Source: Planctomycetaceae bacterium (GTDB taxonomy: Bacteria; Planctomycetota; Planctomycetia; Planctomycetales; Planctomycetaceae). From it: a stretch of DNA of 46,974 nucleotides. Both the position numbers and the translations under genes were made by a program. The notes beneath the pieces are model-generated. The model worked only from the letters and a program-made list of their open reading frames with translations, had not been told where the DNA came from and did no database searches. Where the stretch lies: the NCBI GenBank assembly GCA_041398785.1, contig JAWKUA010000034.1, forward strand, positions 1-46,974, written 5' to 3'. This document shows, piece after piece, positions 35,219 to 44,615 of this stretch (positions are counted from its first letter, which is position 1; each line of letters opens with the position of its first letter).

Positions 35219-36025
35219 ATGTCGATCCCGACGGACACCATGGAACCTGCAACCGCCTGCGTCTGGAAGGCCATTCGCGACAAGGCGACCGAACACGTCG
35301 CTCGCGAACCGATGCTGGCCAGTTTCCTGCACGCCACAGTGCTGAATCACGAACGCTTTGAAGATGCGGTCAGTTACCATCTGGCCGGAAAGCTGCAGTC
35401 CAGCACGCTGTCCGGCATGCAGCTTCGCGAAGTCATCGATTCCGCGATGGCCGCCGATCCGCGGATCGCCGACGCCATTAAAGCCGACATCAGCGCGGTG
35501 CGGGAACGCGATCCGGCCGTCAACTGCTGCCTGGTTCCCTTGCTGTATCTGAAGGGAGTCCACGCGCTGGCGTCCTATCGGATCGCTCACTGGCTGTGGA
35601 ACGAAGATCGTCCGCTGCTGGCTCTGCATCTGCAAAACCGGATCTCCGAAGTGTTTTCCGCAGACATTCATCCGGCGGCCAGAATCGGTCGCGGTATTCT
35701 GATGGATCACGCCACGTCTGTTGTGATCGGAGAAACCGCGGTGGTCGAAGATGACGTGTCGATGCTGCATGAAGTCACGCTGGGCGGAACCGGCAAGGAA
35801 TCCGGCGATCGTCACCCGAAGGTCCGCCGGGAAGTCCTGATCGGCGCCGGAGCCAAGATTCTGGGAAACGTCGAAATCGGCGAAGGAGCCAAGATCGGAG
35901 CGGGCAGCGTGGTCCTCAGCAATGTACGACCTCACTGCACGGTCGCAGGAGTCCCCGCTGTTGTCGTCGGAAGAACCAGCTCCGAACACCCCGCGATGGA
36001 TATGAATCACGGCATCGATATCTGA
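35219..36025 (+). CDS. cysE: serine O-acetyltransferase
   Basis: Transfers acetyl from acetyl-CoA to L-serine, giving O-acetylserine for cysteine synthesis; 268 residues. The N-terminal helical domain has DIRAVxERDPA-like DISAVRERDPAVNCCLVPLLYLKGVHAL. The left-handed beta-helix follows (FSADIHPAARIGRGILMDHATSVVIGETAVV, VTLGGTGK, HPKVRREVLIGAGAKILG), then GVPAVVVG. The catalytic His and Asp fall in MDHATSVVIGE. An alternative ATG at 35240 would lose seven residues. The gene is 215 bp before the cystathionine gamma-synthase-type gene on the same strand, a plausible sulfur-amino-acid pair. Confidence 0.96.
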   Translation: MSIPTDTMEPATACVWKAIRDKATEHVAREPMLASFLHATVLNHERFEDAVSYHLAGKLQSSTLSGMQLREVIDSAMAADPRIADAIKADISAVRERDPAVNCCLVPLLYLKGVHALASYRIAHWLWNEDRPLLALHLQNRISEVFSADIHPAARIGRGILMDHATSVVIGETAVVEDDVSMLHEVTLGGTGKESGDRHPKVRREVLIGAGAKILGNVEIGEGAKIGAGSVVLSNVRPHCTVAGVPAVVVGRTSSEHPAMDMNHGIDI

Positions 36026-36240
36026 TCAACAGTGCCGGATTCGTGGTCGAACGGTGATCGCAGGAATGGCGATGTCATCGTATAACCCGTGGCGGCCCGG
36101 CCAGGTCCTGCACGGAACGTCGTCGTGGATCATTCGAGTCAGGCCGCCGGAAGGTTCCGTCACGTCGCTGGAATCCGCTTGAGAACCCGTTGGCGCATCG
36201 CCGATTATCCTCGCTGGGAAATTCGCCGGAAGTGTCGTTG

Positions 36241-37742
36241 ATGCCGATTGATCTGCTTACGTCTCCCCGCAGCCGTGAGGAACATCTTGGACTGCCCATG
36301 CCCGACGACCGGCACGCTGTTTCGGCCTGCCTGCCGCTGTGGTCCCACAATATCGGTTACGAAGAAGGCGATCCGGCCGTTGTAGACCGACTGCAGGCCG
36401 CTTATCCCCGGTTCTGTCTGCACCCGCTGGTCCGACAGGTATGTTCAAAGCTGGTGACTGAGCCCGGTCAATGCGGACTGCCGTTTGCCTCGCTGCGAAG
36501 CGCCAAGCGCGCGGTTGAGTACGCTGGCTGGCACGGCTGCCCGGAATCGAAGCTGGTGGAATTTCCGGGGCAGCAGGCGTGGGGCGTCGTCGTTCCCGAG
36601 GAATTCCAGGGCATTCTGAAACAGTATTGGCAGCACGCCGGAGAAATCGTTTCGTCGCGAGTCGCCGAACGAATTCTGCTGAATCAGCCAACCGGTTCTT
36701 CACCGACGCCCGCTCGCGACACGGTTCGCGAACGAATCGCCCGACTGCATGGCGTTCGGGCGAACGATGTCTTTCTGTTCTCATCCGGCATGGCAGCGGT
36801 CGCGGCGGCATGGCGAGCCGCACGACACCTGCGGCCGGCCACCGGAACGTGTCAATTTGGATTTCCTTACGTCGACACGCTGAAGATTCAGGAACGCTTC
36901 CCGCAGGCATCCCGAACTTTCTACCCGCTGGGTTCCGCCGCCGACCTGGAGTCGCTCGAACAGCATTGCCGCGATAATCTGCCGGCGGCCATCTTCTGCG
37001 AAGTCCCCGCCAATCCGCTGCTGCTGACTCCCGACCTGGCGCGGCTGCAATCGATTGCACGCGACGCGCGAGCGCTGCTGGTGATCGATGACACTCTGGC
37101 GGCGTGCGGCAACATTCAGGCATTGCCGTATGCGGACATGGTCGTCACCAGTCTTACCAAATACTTCAGCGGGTATGGCAATGTTCTTGCCGGAGCATTC
37201 GTGCTGAACGGTGCATCGGACCAGTACGCCGACTTACGCGAGTTCGTTTCCGGGACTTCCAGGAAACGCTCAGTGATCCCGACGTGGAGATGCTGGAACT
37301 CAACAGCCGCGATCTGTCGCACAGACTCCGGATCATCAACGACAACGCAATTCGGCTGGCGGATTTTCTGAGACGGCATCCGGCCGTTGATTCCGTCTTC
37401 TACCCGAACCTGACAGCAGGTTCATCGTATGAACGGCTCAAATCTCCGGACGGTGGCGGCGGCGGACTGCTGTCGATCGTTCTGAAGCAACCGGAATCCA
37501 CGACTCCCGCAGTCTTCGACGCACTGGACGTCTGCAAGGGGCCGAACCTGGGCACAAACTTCACGCTTTGCTGTCCGTACACGCTGCTGGCGCATTACCA
37601 GGAACTGGACTTTGCGGAGCAGTGCGGGGTGTCCCGCTGGCTGCTGCGAATCAGCGTCGGAACCGAACCATACGACGTGCTGCAGCGCGGTTTGGTGAAG
37701 CCCTTCGCCGGGCTCCGTCGCGCGACTGAATCTGCCGGGTGA
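36241..37742 (+). pseudogene. long cystathionine gamma-synthase-type PLP enzyme, frameshifted
   Basis: A PLP-dependent transsulfuration enzyme, about 500 residues if read through one frameshift. The long N-terminal region (LPLWSHNIGYEEGDPAVVDRL, YPRFCLHPLVRQVC) resembles the fungal Str2-type cystathionine gamma-synthase more than the ~390-residue bacterial MetB. The PLP lysine is Lys307 in SLTKYFSGYGN, and LLVIDDTLAACGN supplies the PLP-binding Asp. The frame is intact to about 37240 and then continues in another frame from about 37250 (FRDFQETLSDPDVEMLELN...) to a good C-terminus. One missing base in AGTTCGTTTCCGGG (37241-37254) would explain it. No canonical slippery heptamer is in frame, so a recent mutation or sequencing error is more likely than programmed frameshifting. 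ATG 36241 is chosen; TTG 36190 is upstream. Confidence 0.85.
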
Positions 37743-37744
37743 TG

Positions 37745-39592
37745 TTACTGGAAGTCGGTGTACAGCCAGCCGTCGGCCGTCTGAATGTCGATCAGATGCA
37801 GACTCAACTGACGCGTGTCGGACAGTTTCAGTGACATGCTGGGGTTGATTTCGCGTACCGGCAGCCTTGCCCGAATTACACGGCGAATCTGAGCGGCCTG
37901 AGCGACACCGCGCAGCGACCTTGCTCCCAGCGGAGCGACTCGGATATCGCGAGCCTCCGTCGGTGGCGACAGCAGCAGCTTGCCGTTTTGCAGCGTGACA
38001 TCAATCGGCACTTCGATGTGATGTTCCGGAATGTCGTCACGTCCCTCCTGACGGATGCCCATCCGCAGCATCAGCACCACTTTGCCGTCGTCAAAACGAA
38101 ACCGAATCGGGTCGTTATCACTGAACAGAAATGTGGATTCGGGCTCTTCTTCGTCTGCCGGTTCCGCCGCGTGAGTCTGCATTCCGGCGAACGAGATATC
38201 GCGCTGCAGCAGTTCGCTGAGTGCCTTCTGAAGTTCCTGGTCCAGTTCCTTCTCAGGAATTTCGCGGCCGTTCAGTTCCATTCCGTCCAGGGCATTGTTG
38301 ACGGCTGTTTCGTGAACCTGAATGGCCAAGCCGCGGTAGGGGATGGGTGAAAATGGCTGCGGCGAACCTGCCAGCCGCGACAGGCCCATCGTCCGTGAAC
38401 TGACCGCCAGATGCGACTCACTGGAACGCGAACTGATGGAATCGGGAGCGACACCCTTGTTTCTCAGTCCCTGCAGCAGGTCCGACTGAATCTGCGTATT
38501 CGCTTCGGCAAACTTCTGATTGACTTCCGCAGTGAATTCCGGCAGCGCTTCGTTCGCCAGTTTGCGGGCCGCGATCGATTCGGCCTGCCCGTGCGTTTCC
38601 TGAATCTTCCGCAGAGCAATCTTGCGGGCGAAGTGCCGAATAATGGGAATTCCGTCGTAGTCTGTCTTGAACCCGACCAGTTGATTTCGGGCCGTCACAT
38701 TGATTGTCGAAGCGCCGGCCGACAGTGTCTCTCCCGTGAACACCACAGGGCTGACGATATGAAAGGAGTGATTGCCGCGAGTATAAATAGTCGCGGGATC
38801 CTTGCGTCCCGAGGTGTTGGATTGAGTCTGGCCATCCGCCAGAAGATTGAAGCTGCCGTAACTTGCCGACGGCTTGATGTCCGCGGTGATGTTGACATTT
38901 GTGACCTGTGAACCCGTCACCCAGGCTCCCAGAATGCAGTCGGCAACTCCGCCCGACTTGCAGCGATAGTCAGAAACCAACTGCGACAGAATGGTCTCCG
39001 ACACGGTGATATGGACGTTGTGGTTGAAATAGTGCTGCATCATCACCGGACGCAGAACGGACATGATCGCGGGTGAGCTGCTTTTCAGCGTTCGATACCT
39101 CTCACGCACGATGACGGCATTTGTCGACAGGTTCTGGTCTTCGAAGGCATTGGCCGCCGAAACCAGGTCCGTCACCAGCTTTTGTTGCTCGTCAGTGGGA
39201 GCCGGCGTGACCTGAAGTGCCTTGATTCCGGCTTCCACCAGGTCGACGCGACGTCGCAGGCGGCTTCTCAGCGACGCAGTCGGCAGGCCGGGGAGGTCGG
39301 CTCGCAGTTCCGCAGCCGCCTTCAGCCGGTCTTCGGGAGTCGCTTCGGTGTTGTACAGCGTCTGAATCCGGGGCGAAATGCGGTTCGCTGTCTCTTCGCC
39401 GGCTTCTTCCGTCAGCGCGTCCTGAATCAGGTCGCCCGGCACGATGAATACCGGTTCGTCGGAGTCACCATCCTGCGCAACCGCAGGACCTGCTGTCAGC
39501 AGACAGTTGATCGCTGCGAACACCGTGGCCAGCATGGGAACCGAAAAAAGCACAGGACGCGAATGGATCAGCAGCACAGATTGTCGGCTCAT
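37745..39592 (-). CDS. large exported hypothetical protein
   Basis: A 615-residue protein with a signal peptide (VLFSVPMLATVFAAINCLLTAG to AVAQDG). No family is recognised. It has a helical N-terminal part (ETANRISPRIQTLYNTEATPEDRL), two Cys in SDYRCKSGGVADCILGAW that could form a disulfide, and beta-rich regions further on (VNVNITADIKPSASYGSF, IRFRFDDGKVVLMLRMGI, HHIEVPIDVTLQNGKLLL). ATG 39592 is used; ATG 39613 is an alternative. Its stop lies 2 bp from the stop of the convergent frameshifted gene. Probably periplasmic and planctomycete-specific. Confidence 0.85.
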   Translation of the reverse strand: MSRQSVLLIHSRPVLFSVPMLATVFAAINCLLTAGPAVAQDGDSDEPVFIVPGDLIQDALTEEAGEETANRISPRIQTLYNTEATPEDRLKAAAELRADLPGLPTASLRSRLRRRVDLVEAGIKALQVTPAPTDEQQKLVTDLVSAANAFEDQNLSTNAVIVRERYRTLKSSSPAIMSVLRPVMMQHYFNHNVHITVSETILSQLVSDYRCKSGGVADCILGAWVTGSQVTNVNITADIKPSASYGSFNLLADGQTQSNTSGRKDPATIYTRGNHSFHIVSPVVFTGETLSAGASTINVTARNQLVGFKTDYDGIPIIRHFARKIALRKIQETHGQAESIAARKLANEALPEFTAEVNQKFAEANTQIQSDLLQGLRNKGVAPDSISSRSSESHLAVSSRTMGLSRLAGSPQPFSPIPYRGLAIQVHETAVNNALDGMELNGREIPEKELDQELQKALSELLQRDISFAGMQTHAAEPADEEEPESTFLFSDNDPIRFRFDDGKVVLMLRMGIRQEGRDDIPEHHIEVPIDVTLQNGKLLLSPPTEARDIRVAPLGARSLRGVAQAAQIRRVIRARLPVREINPSMSLKLSDTRQLSLHLIDIQTADGWLYTDFQ

Positions 39593-40244
39593 TGCTCGAT
39601 TCCCCCAAAACATGCGTGCAATTGTGGCACGCGCCTGCCGGCCTTCACCCGGACCGGGTATTCCAGGACGCTTTTGCGATGTAAGCGCCCGTGACCACGC
39701 GCCGACTCTCGGTCCGCCGGCGCTGATTGCTGTATTGGTTTTATCGGAGCAGCCGGGCACGTCGGCTGCGGATTCTGAACGACTGTTCAAATCCACCGCA
39801 GCCACCGCCGGTCTCGTAAACGCTCAACGCTGGTCACATTGCGCACAGTACTCGACCAGTGAAATACACACAATTCCCGCAGTCGGAAAATCCCGCGCCG
39901 ACGCCACCAAGTTTCGAAGAGTCGGGCATTTGCCTACACAGCCAGGCGGGATAACCGAACAAGCTCGAAAAACCCCTCGGAAACCGGCCAGTGCTGGCGG
40001 CAACAAGTGCGATTTTTGGAAACTTGACGGCAAATACCGCGAAAACAATTAGTGAGGCAGACTCCAACCCAGGAATCGCCATTCTCACGAGCGGGATTTG
40101 GGATTGCGTTTCTTTGTGCAAGTTCACAGATTTCACACCTTCTTAACAGGATATTCGTTTGCAGGGGCACTGCGCCAGCTGCGTCGCGAGTAACAGCGCG
40201 GTCTTTGGTTGCCGGCAACCTGCGATCGCGCGGGACGTGGATTG
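39593..40244. other. non-coding gap between divergent genes
   Basis: A 652-bp gap that must hold promoters for the genes on both sides. The stretch around 40000-40160 is richer in A+T than its surroundings. A TTGACG hexamer at 40024-40029 lacks a clear -10 partner. TTCACAGATTTCACAC near 40126-40141 resembles the CACAGATT repeats at 22062. No convincing gene. Confidence 0.4.
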
Positions 40245-41165
40245 ATGGACCTGATCATCGCCATCATCATGGTCGGTTGCGGCTGTTGCCTGGCCTTGGC
40301 TGCAGGAGCGGCCGTGGTATCACGCGGCTCCCACCCGGCAACCCGAACGGCTCAGGGACTGGGCGTAGCGGTACTTGCGTTGTACCTGGTATTTCTGTGG
40401 GATCAGCCTCTGCTGGCAACGCTGCTGCCGTTTTCCAGCCTGATCATCCTTTCGAACTGGCTGCCGGTGCTGGGAAGTTTCTTTGTCGGCATCTACCTCA
40501 GCACGGGGTCCGTATCGGTCACTCGACGCCGAATCGTCAGCGGTCTGACGGTGTGCCTGGCAGCATATTCCGTGGTGGCTCCGACATTCGGGCATCCGCC
40601 GGAATGCAGCGACCGTCCTGCCGTCGCGGGCCTGCAGCACCAGTCAACGCCATTCACGTGTTCCGCCGCATGCGCTGCTTCGCTGTTGAAGCTTCATGGA
40701 ATCCCGGCTTCCGAGAATGAAATGGCCGATCTTTGCCTGACGCGCCAGGGAACGCACTGGATGGGAGTCTATCGCGGCCTGATGCTGAAGACGGCTGGTA
40801 CCGGCTGGACAGTCAAAGTTGAGTCCTTTTCGCCAAACGATCTTCGTGAGCTGAAGACGCAGCCGGCAGTGATTTCGCTGAACGTGGACACGTCCGGCAT
40901 TCCGAATCATATTGACCACGGCTTTCACGACGCCGTGGGACATTCCGTGTTGTCGCTGGGAAGTCCGGGAGACACGCTGCTTTCCGTCTTCGATCCGTCG
41001 CCTGACTTTGGCCTTGAAGTGTGGGGAGATGCGTTGCTGCAACACGTCAGCAGCGGCGTCGTGCTGCGGCTTGTTCCGGAGAACCCTGAGATCGCCGTAA
41101 AGATCGATATTCCCCGCAATATTGCAGCGGCGCAGCGAGAACGCTGGCTGGCGGCCGGGTTGTGA
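40245..41165 (+). CDS. membrane-anchored C39-like cysteine protease homologue
   Basis: A 306-residue protein. Residues 1-~115 contain about four hydrophobic segments (LIIAIIMVGCGCCLALAAGA; LGVAVLALYLVFLW; SLIILSNWLPVLGSFFVGIY; VSGLTVCLAAYSVV). Residues ~125-270 form a papain-like, C39-type peptidase domain: Gln131/Gln133 then Cys139 in QHQSTPFTCSAACAASLLKLHGI, His233 in DAVGHSVLSLG and Asp250 in VFDPSPDFG. C39 domains normally remove double-glycine leaders within ABC exporters, but there is no transporter domain or small Gly-Gly peptide gene adjacent, so this is an orphan. ATG 40245 is preceded by a weak GGGACG element. Substrate unknown. Confidence 0.82.
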   Translation: MDLIIAIIMVGCGCCLALAAGAAVVSRGSHPATRTAQGLGVAVLALYLVFLWDQPLLATLLPFSSLIILSNWLPVLGSFFVGIYLSTGSVSVTRRRIVSGLTVCLAAYSVVAPTFGHPPECSDRPAVAGLQHQSTPFTCSAACAASLLKLHGIPASENEMADLCLTRQGTHWMGVYRGLMLKTAGTGWTVKVESFSPNDLRELKTQPAVISLNVDTSGIPNHIDHGFHDAVGHSVLSLGSPGDTLLSVFDPSPDFGLEVWGDALLQHVSSGVVLRLVPENPEIAVKIDIPRNIAAAQRERWLAAGL

Positions 41166-41515
41166 CTCTGCTCCGTTTGCCGGGGTGATTCTGTCCGGAG
41201 CCGTACGGAATCATCCTGCGGAAGTACGTGCAGCCGCAGACGTCAGGAACCGGCTGCGTCCGGGATGCTGCAAACCCTGATTTTCACCTGTCGTAACGCG
41301 CCACACCGACGAAAGCCGTGATTGACCGCACCAGAGGATTGACGTAGAGTTGCCCGCCGTGAAACATTGGTACTTTGAAAATCGCGCCGAAACCCGCCGC
41401 TGGTCTGACTGGACGTGATTCTGTTTCCGTCCACTTCGAGGTGCATGACGATTGCCCTCGACGCAATGCCAGTGAATTCCATCTGCCCCCTTTTAACCAT
41501 CGCCCGGGGTCACTT
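41166..41515. other. gap upstream of the helicase start
   Basis: A 350-bp region before the chosen TTG start. The helicase frame is open back to a TTG at 41375, so part of it could be coding if translation starts there. Weak imperfect hairpins occur near 41186-41213, without a T run. Nothing else seen. Confidence 0.35.
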
Positions 41516-42712
41516 TTGCAAGCACTCTCAGATACAACGTTCGAAAAACTCGGCCTGAAGCCGGCCACGCTGAAGACACTGGAGAAGCACAACTACAAGG
41601 TTCCGAGCCCGATTCAGGCCGAATTGATCCCGATTGCTCTCACGGGAAAAGACTGCATCGGCCAGGCGCGGACAGGTTCCGGCAAGACGGCCGCGTTCAT
41701 GCTTCCGGCGCTGGAACGCATTGATCTTCAATTGACGGCGGTCCAGGTATTAGTGCTGGCCCCCACACGGGAACTTAGTGAACAACTGGTTCTGGAGTCG
41801 AAAAAACTGTGCGGCGGCCGGGTTCGAATGGGAATCGCCGTCGGCGGTCGTCCGATTCACAAGCAGATTGAGGCACTTCATGCCGGTGTTCAGGTGGTGA
41901 TTGGCACTCCCGGGCGCGTCATCGACCTGTTGCGGCGGGGCGCTCTGAAGCTTCCGCAACTGAAAATCGCCGTTCTGGATGAAGCCGACCGTATGCTGGA
42001 TATCGGTTTCCGGCCTGATATCGAACGGATTCTGAAACAGTGCCCGTCGGAACGGCAGACGCTGCTGCTGTCTGCAACGATGCCTCCTCCTGTGGAACTG
42101 CTGGCGCGGCGATATATGGTCGATCCGCAGATGGTCGATCTGTCGGAAGACCACGTCGTCGTCAACACGATTGAACAGTTCTATATCACCGTTGACGAAG
42201 ACCGCAAACGGTCGCTGCTGTTGAGAGTCCTGGCTCAGGAAAAGCCGTCTCAGGCCATCGTCTTCACGCGCACCAAGCGAGGCGCCGACAAACTTTACGA
42301 AGCGTTTTCCCGACGGCTGAAGTCGAACCGCATCGCCGTCATTCATGGCGACCTGCCGCAGCGGAAACGGGACCAGGTGATTAAGGCTCTCAGAGCGGGA
42401 AACCTGCGGCTGTTGATCGCGACCGACGTCGTGGGCCGCGGGATTGACATCAGCGGCATTTCTCACATCATCAACTACGACATCCCCGAATACTGCGACG
42501 ATTACGTTCATCGCGTCGGGCGAACGGGAAGGCTGTCGTCAGACCAGAACGGTCGAGCGATCACGTTTGTCACGCTGGCACAGGGCGGGGAGCTGACGAA
42601 CATCGAGATGCGGATCAACACCGTCCTGCCTCAATATCAGCTTGAAGGTTTCGAGGCGTTTCGTGAAATGAAGAAGACTCGCCGGCGAGTCCGTCGCTTC
42701 GGTGTGACATAG
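41516..42712 (+). CDS. DEAD-box ATP-dependent RNA helicase
   Basis: A 398-residue DEAD-box helicase of the RhlE-like short type. All motifs are present in order: Q motif (YKVPSPIQ), I (ARTGSGKT), Ia (APTRELSEQ), Ib (GTPGR), II (VLDEADRM), III (LLSATMP), IV (IVFTRTKRG), V (ATDVVGRGIDI) and VI (HRVGRTGR). The C-terminus is a short basic tail (MKKTRRRVRRFG). It unwinds RNA duplexes, typically in ribosome assembly or mRNA decay. I use TTG 41516, which begins MQALSDTTFEKLGL in the family manner, with a weak GGGG upstream; TTG 41375 would add 47 untypical residues. A bidirectional terminator follows. Confidence 0.96.
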   Translation: MQALSDTTFEKLGLKPATLKTLEKHNYKVPSPIQAELIPIALTGKDCIGQARTGSGKTAAFMLPALERIDLQLTAVQVLVLAPTRELSEQLVLESKKLCGGRVRMGIAVGGRPIHKQIEALHAGVQVVIGTPGRVIDLLRRGALKLPQLKIAVLDEADRMLDIGFRPDIERILKQCPSERQTLLLSATMPPPVELLARRYMVDPQMVDLSEDHVVVNTIEQFYITVDEDRKRSLLLRVLAQEKPSQAIVFTRTKRGADKLYEAFSRRLKSNRIAVIHGDLPQRKRDQVIKALRAGNLRLLIATDVVGRGIDISGISHIINYDIPEYCDDYVHRVGRTGRLSSDQNGRAITFVTLAQGGELTNIEMRINTVLPQYQLEGFEAFREMKKTRRRVRRFGVT

Positions 42713-42753
42713 GCCCCCTGGCATTTCCGGTCTGTTATCCTTGAAGAATTGAA

Positions 42754-42783
42754 AAAGCCCGACGTCGGAAGACGCCGGGCTTT
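42754..42783. terminator. bidirectional intrinsic terminator
   Basis: A 13-bp stem with one mismatch (42754-42766 with 42771-42783) and a GGAA loop, between the helicase and the convergent Gly-rich gene. The plus side continues TTTGTTGTTT, and the minus side ends in five T, so it can serve both genes. Confidence 0.88.
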
Positions 42784-42827
42784 GTTGTTTGTGTTGAAAA
42801 CGCCCCGCCGATTGTCGGCTGTTGGCC

Positions 42828-43694
42828 TTATTCCGCGGGAGGCCGATTCTGGCCACCACGGCGACCGCCGCCGCCACCACCACCGCCGCGTCCGCCGCGG
42901 CCACCACCGAATCCACGGCCGAATTGCGGTCGCAGTGAGTTCAGGTCGCCGGAAAACGCCGCTCCCTTCATTTCGTCAAGCTGCTTGTTCTGAGCGTCCG
43001 TCAGGACGGCCATGGCTTCCTTCTGAGTCGCCTGATTCAGCTCTTCGCCCTTCTTGCGCATTTCTGCCATCGCTTCTTCAGACGGAGGTCCGCCGCCGCC
43101 ACGCAGGCCAGCGAACATTTCCATCCGCTTTGCATTGGCCGATTCTTCCACAGCGTCCAGTTTCCCAAGCTGGTCCTCAGTCAGAGCCAGTTTTGCCTTC
43201 AGGTCGTCGCCCTTCAGCGTCGCCACGACTGCCATCGCCAGGTTGGCCTGCAGTGCAATCTGGTCAATTCGGGTCGTTTGTTCGGGCTTCAGCAGAGCTC
43301 CCAGGACCTCATCCTGCTTCTTGCTGCGTTCTTCGCGTTCCTTCTGCATGGTTGCAAAGAATTCGGCGCGTTCCTCGTCGGTCATATTCTGAAAGTCAGG
43401 ACGGTTGCCGCCACCGCCACCACCACGTCCGCCGCGGCCACCGCCTTCTTCGCGAAATGCCGCCAGGGCCGCTTCGATCGTTGCCTTCTGGTCTTCGTCA
43501 ACCTTCAGGTCAGCCCGAACTTCATCATTGGCAAGCAGCGCGGCGCGATCGAGCTGGGGAGCCCGGAAACCACGGCCGAATCCGCCTCGACCACCGCGTC
43601 CGCCTCCCGGTGGCTGGGCATCCGCGATACTGCACAACAACGTTGCGGCCAGGCAGGCAGCCGCAGCAACACGAACTGAACCGGAAATTTTCAT
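42828..43694 (-). CDS. exported RGG-rich protein with LTxxQ-like repeats
   Basis: A 288-residue protein: signal peptide (VRVAAAACLAATLLCSIADA), then three Gly/Arg-rich blocks (GGGRGGRGGFGRGF; GGGRGGRGGGGGGN; and the C-terminal GGGRGGRGGGGGGGGRRGGQ). Between them are helical segments with motifs like LTEDQLGKLD and LTDAQNKQLDEM and a Lys/Glu-rich KEREERSKKQDEVLGALL, reminiscent of periplasmic Spy/CpxP-type LTxxQ chaperones. AGGAG is well placed before ATG 43694. A periplasmic sensing or chaperone role is possible but unproven; many planctomycetes encode such Gly-rich proteins. Confidence 0.83.
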   Translation of the reverse strand: MKISGSVRVAAAACLAATLLCSIADAQPPGGGRGGRGGFGRGFRAPQLDRAALLANDEVRADLKVDEDQKATIEAALAAFREEGGGRGGRGGGGGGNRPDFQNMTDEERAEFFATMQKEREERSKKQDEVLGALLKPEQTTRIDQIALQANLAMAVVATLKGDDLKAKLALTEDQLGKLDAVEESANAKRMEMFAGLRGGGGPPSEEAMAEMRKKGEELNQATQKEAMAVLTDAQNKQLDEMKGAAFSGDLNSLRPQFGRGFGGGRGGRGGGGGGGGRRGGQNRPPAE

Positions 43695-43899
43695 GGCATT
43701 CTCCTGATGTAACGACAGGTCTTGGGATGGGAACCGGGAAAACCGCTAAGTTACAAACACTCAACTTCACCGCGAGTGCTGCGATTTTGACAATTCTCCT
43801 GGGAAAAGACAGTAACCGGACCTGCCACCTGCCGTCCGTCGAATGCCAGCTCGCTGACCCGCCAGGAAATCCCCGAACCACGCATGCAGGAAACAAACC

Positions 43900-44562
43900 A
43901 TGACTGAATTCCCGGACGCCGAATCTGACAACGGTCTGCTGCGCAATCCCGATCTTCTGAACGCCCGCCGCTCCCGGCTGCTGATCGTTGATCTTCAACA
44001 GAAACTTGTCCCGGTCATCCCCGACTGTCCGGAGATCCTGGAATCCGTCGGCTTTCTGCTTCACGCCGCAGGACTGACCGGAGTTCCAGCCGTGATTTCG
44101 GAACAATATCCGCGGGGACTGGGATCAACGGTGGCATCAATCACGGCTCTCGCTGGTGACGTTCCGCGGATCGAAAAAGTCCGATTCAGCGCCGCGGAGG
44201 AATTCTGCAGGCTGATCGAAGCCGCCCCCGACATGGCGAGAGACACACTGGACAGCCGCGACCAGATCGTTGTCGTCGGTATTGAAACTCACGTCTGCGT
44301 ACTGCAAACGGCTTTGGATCTCGTCGGCCAGGGATTCCGCGTTTACGTTGTCGCCGACGCCGTCGCCGCCAGGCATCGAACGGACCACGACTGGGCACTC
44401 AAACGCATGCGAGACAGTTCCGTCACGCTGTGTACTGCCGAAAGCGTCGCGTTTGAATGGTGCGAAGTGGCGGGAACCGACACGTTCCGGGCCATCAGCC
44501 GACTGGTTCGTGATCGTGCGGACCGCATTCGGGAATCCGCCGAAAAACCAGTTTCCGAATGA
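43900..44562 (+). CDS. isochorismatase-family cysteine hydrolase
   Basis: A 220-residue cysteine hydrolase of the isochorismatase/nicotinamidase superfamily, nearest the YcaC type. The catalytic triad is recognisable: Asp31 in LLIVDLQQ, Lys93 in IEKVRFSA and Cys133 in GIETHVCVLQTA. Cytoplasmic; no signal peptide. AGGAAA precedes the ATG. It is followed 53 bp later by a small membrane-protein gene on the same strand. Substrate not inferable. Confidence 0.93.
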   Translation: MTEFPDAESDNGLLRNPDLLNARRSRLLIVDLQQKLVPVIPDCPEILESVGFLLHAAGLTGVPAVISEQYPRGLGSTVASITALAGDVPRIEKVRFSAAEEFCRLIEAAPDMARDTLDSRDQIVVVGIETHVCVLQTALDLVGQGFRVYVVADAVAARHRTDHDWALKRMRDSSVTLCTAESVAFEWCEVAGTDTFRAISRLVRDRADRIRESAEKPVSE

Positions 44563-44615
44563 TCCACCGGTGTAAGTAGTGCGTTCGAATCCTGCCCACG
44601 GCCCGGAAATTCAGA

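Noticed and set aside
37241..37254. Programmed -1 frameshifting in the cystathionine gamma-synthase gene
   Set aside because: No in-frame X-XXY-YYZ heptamer and no strong pseudoknot seen downstream; a deletion or read error is simpler.
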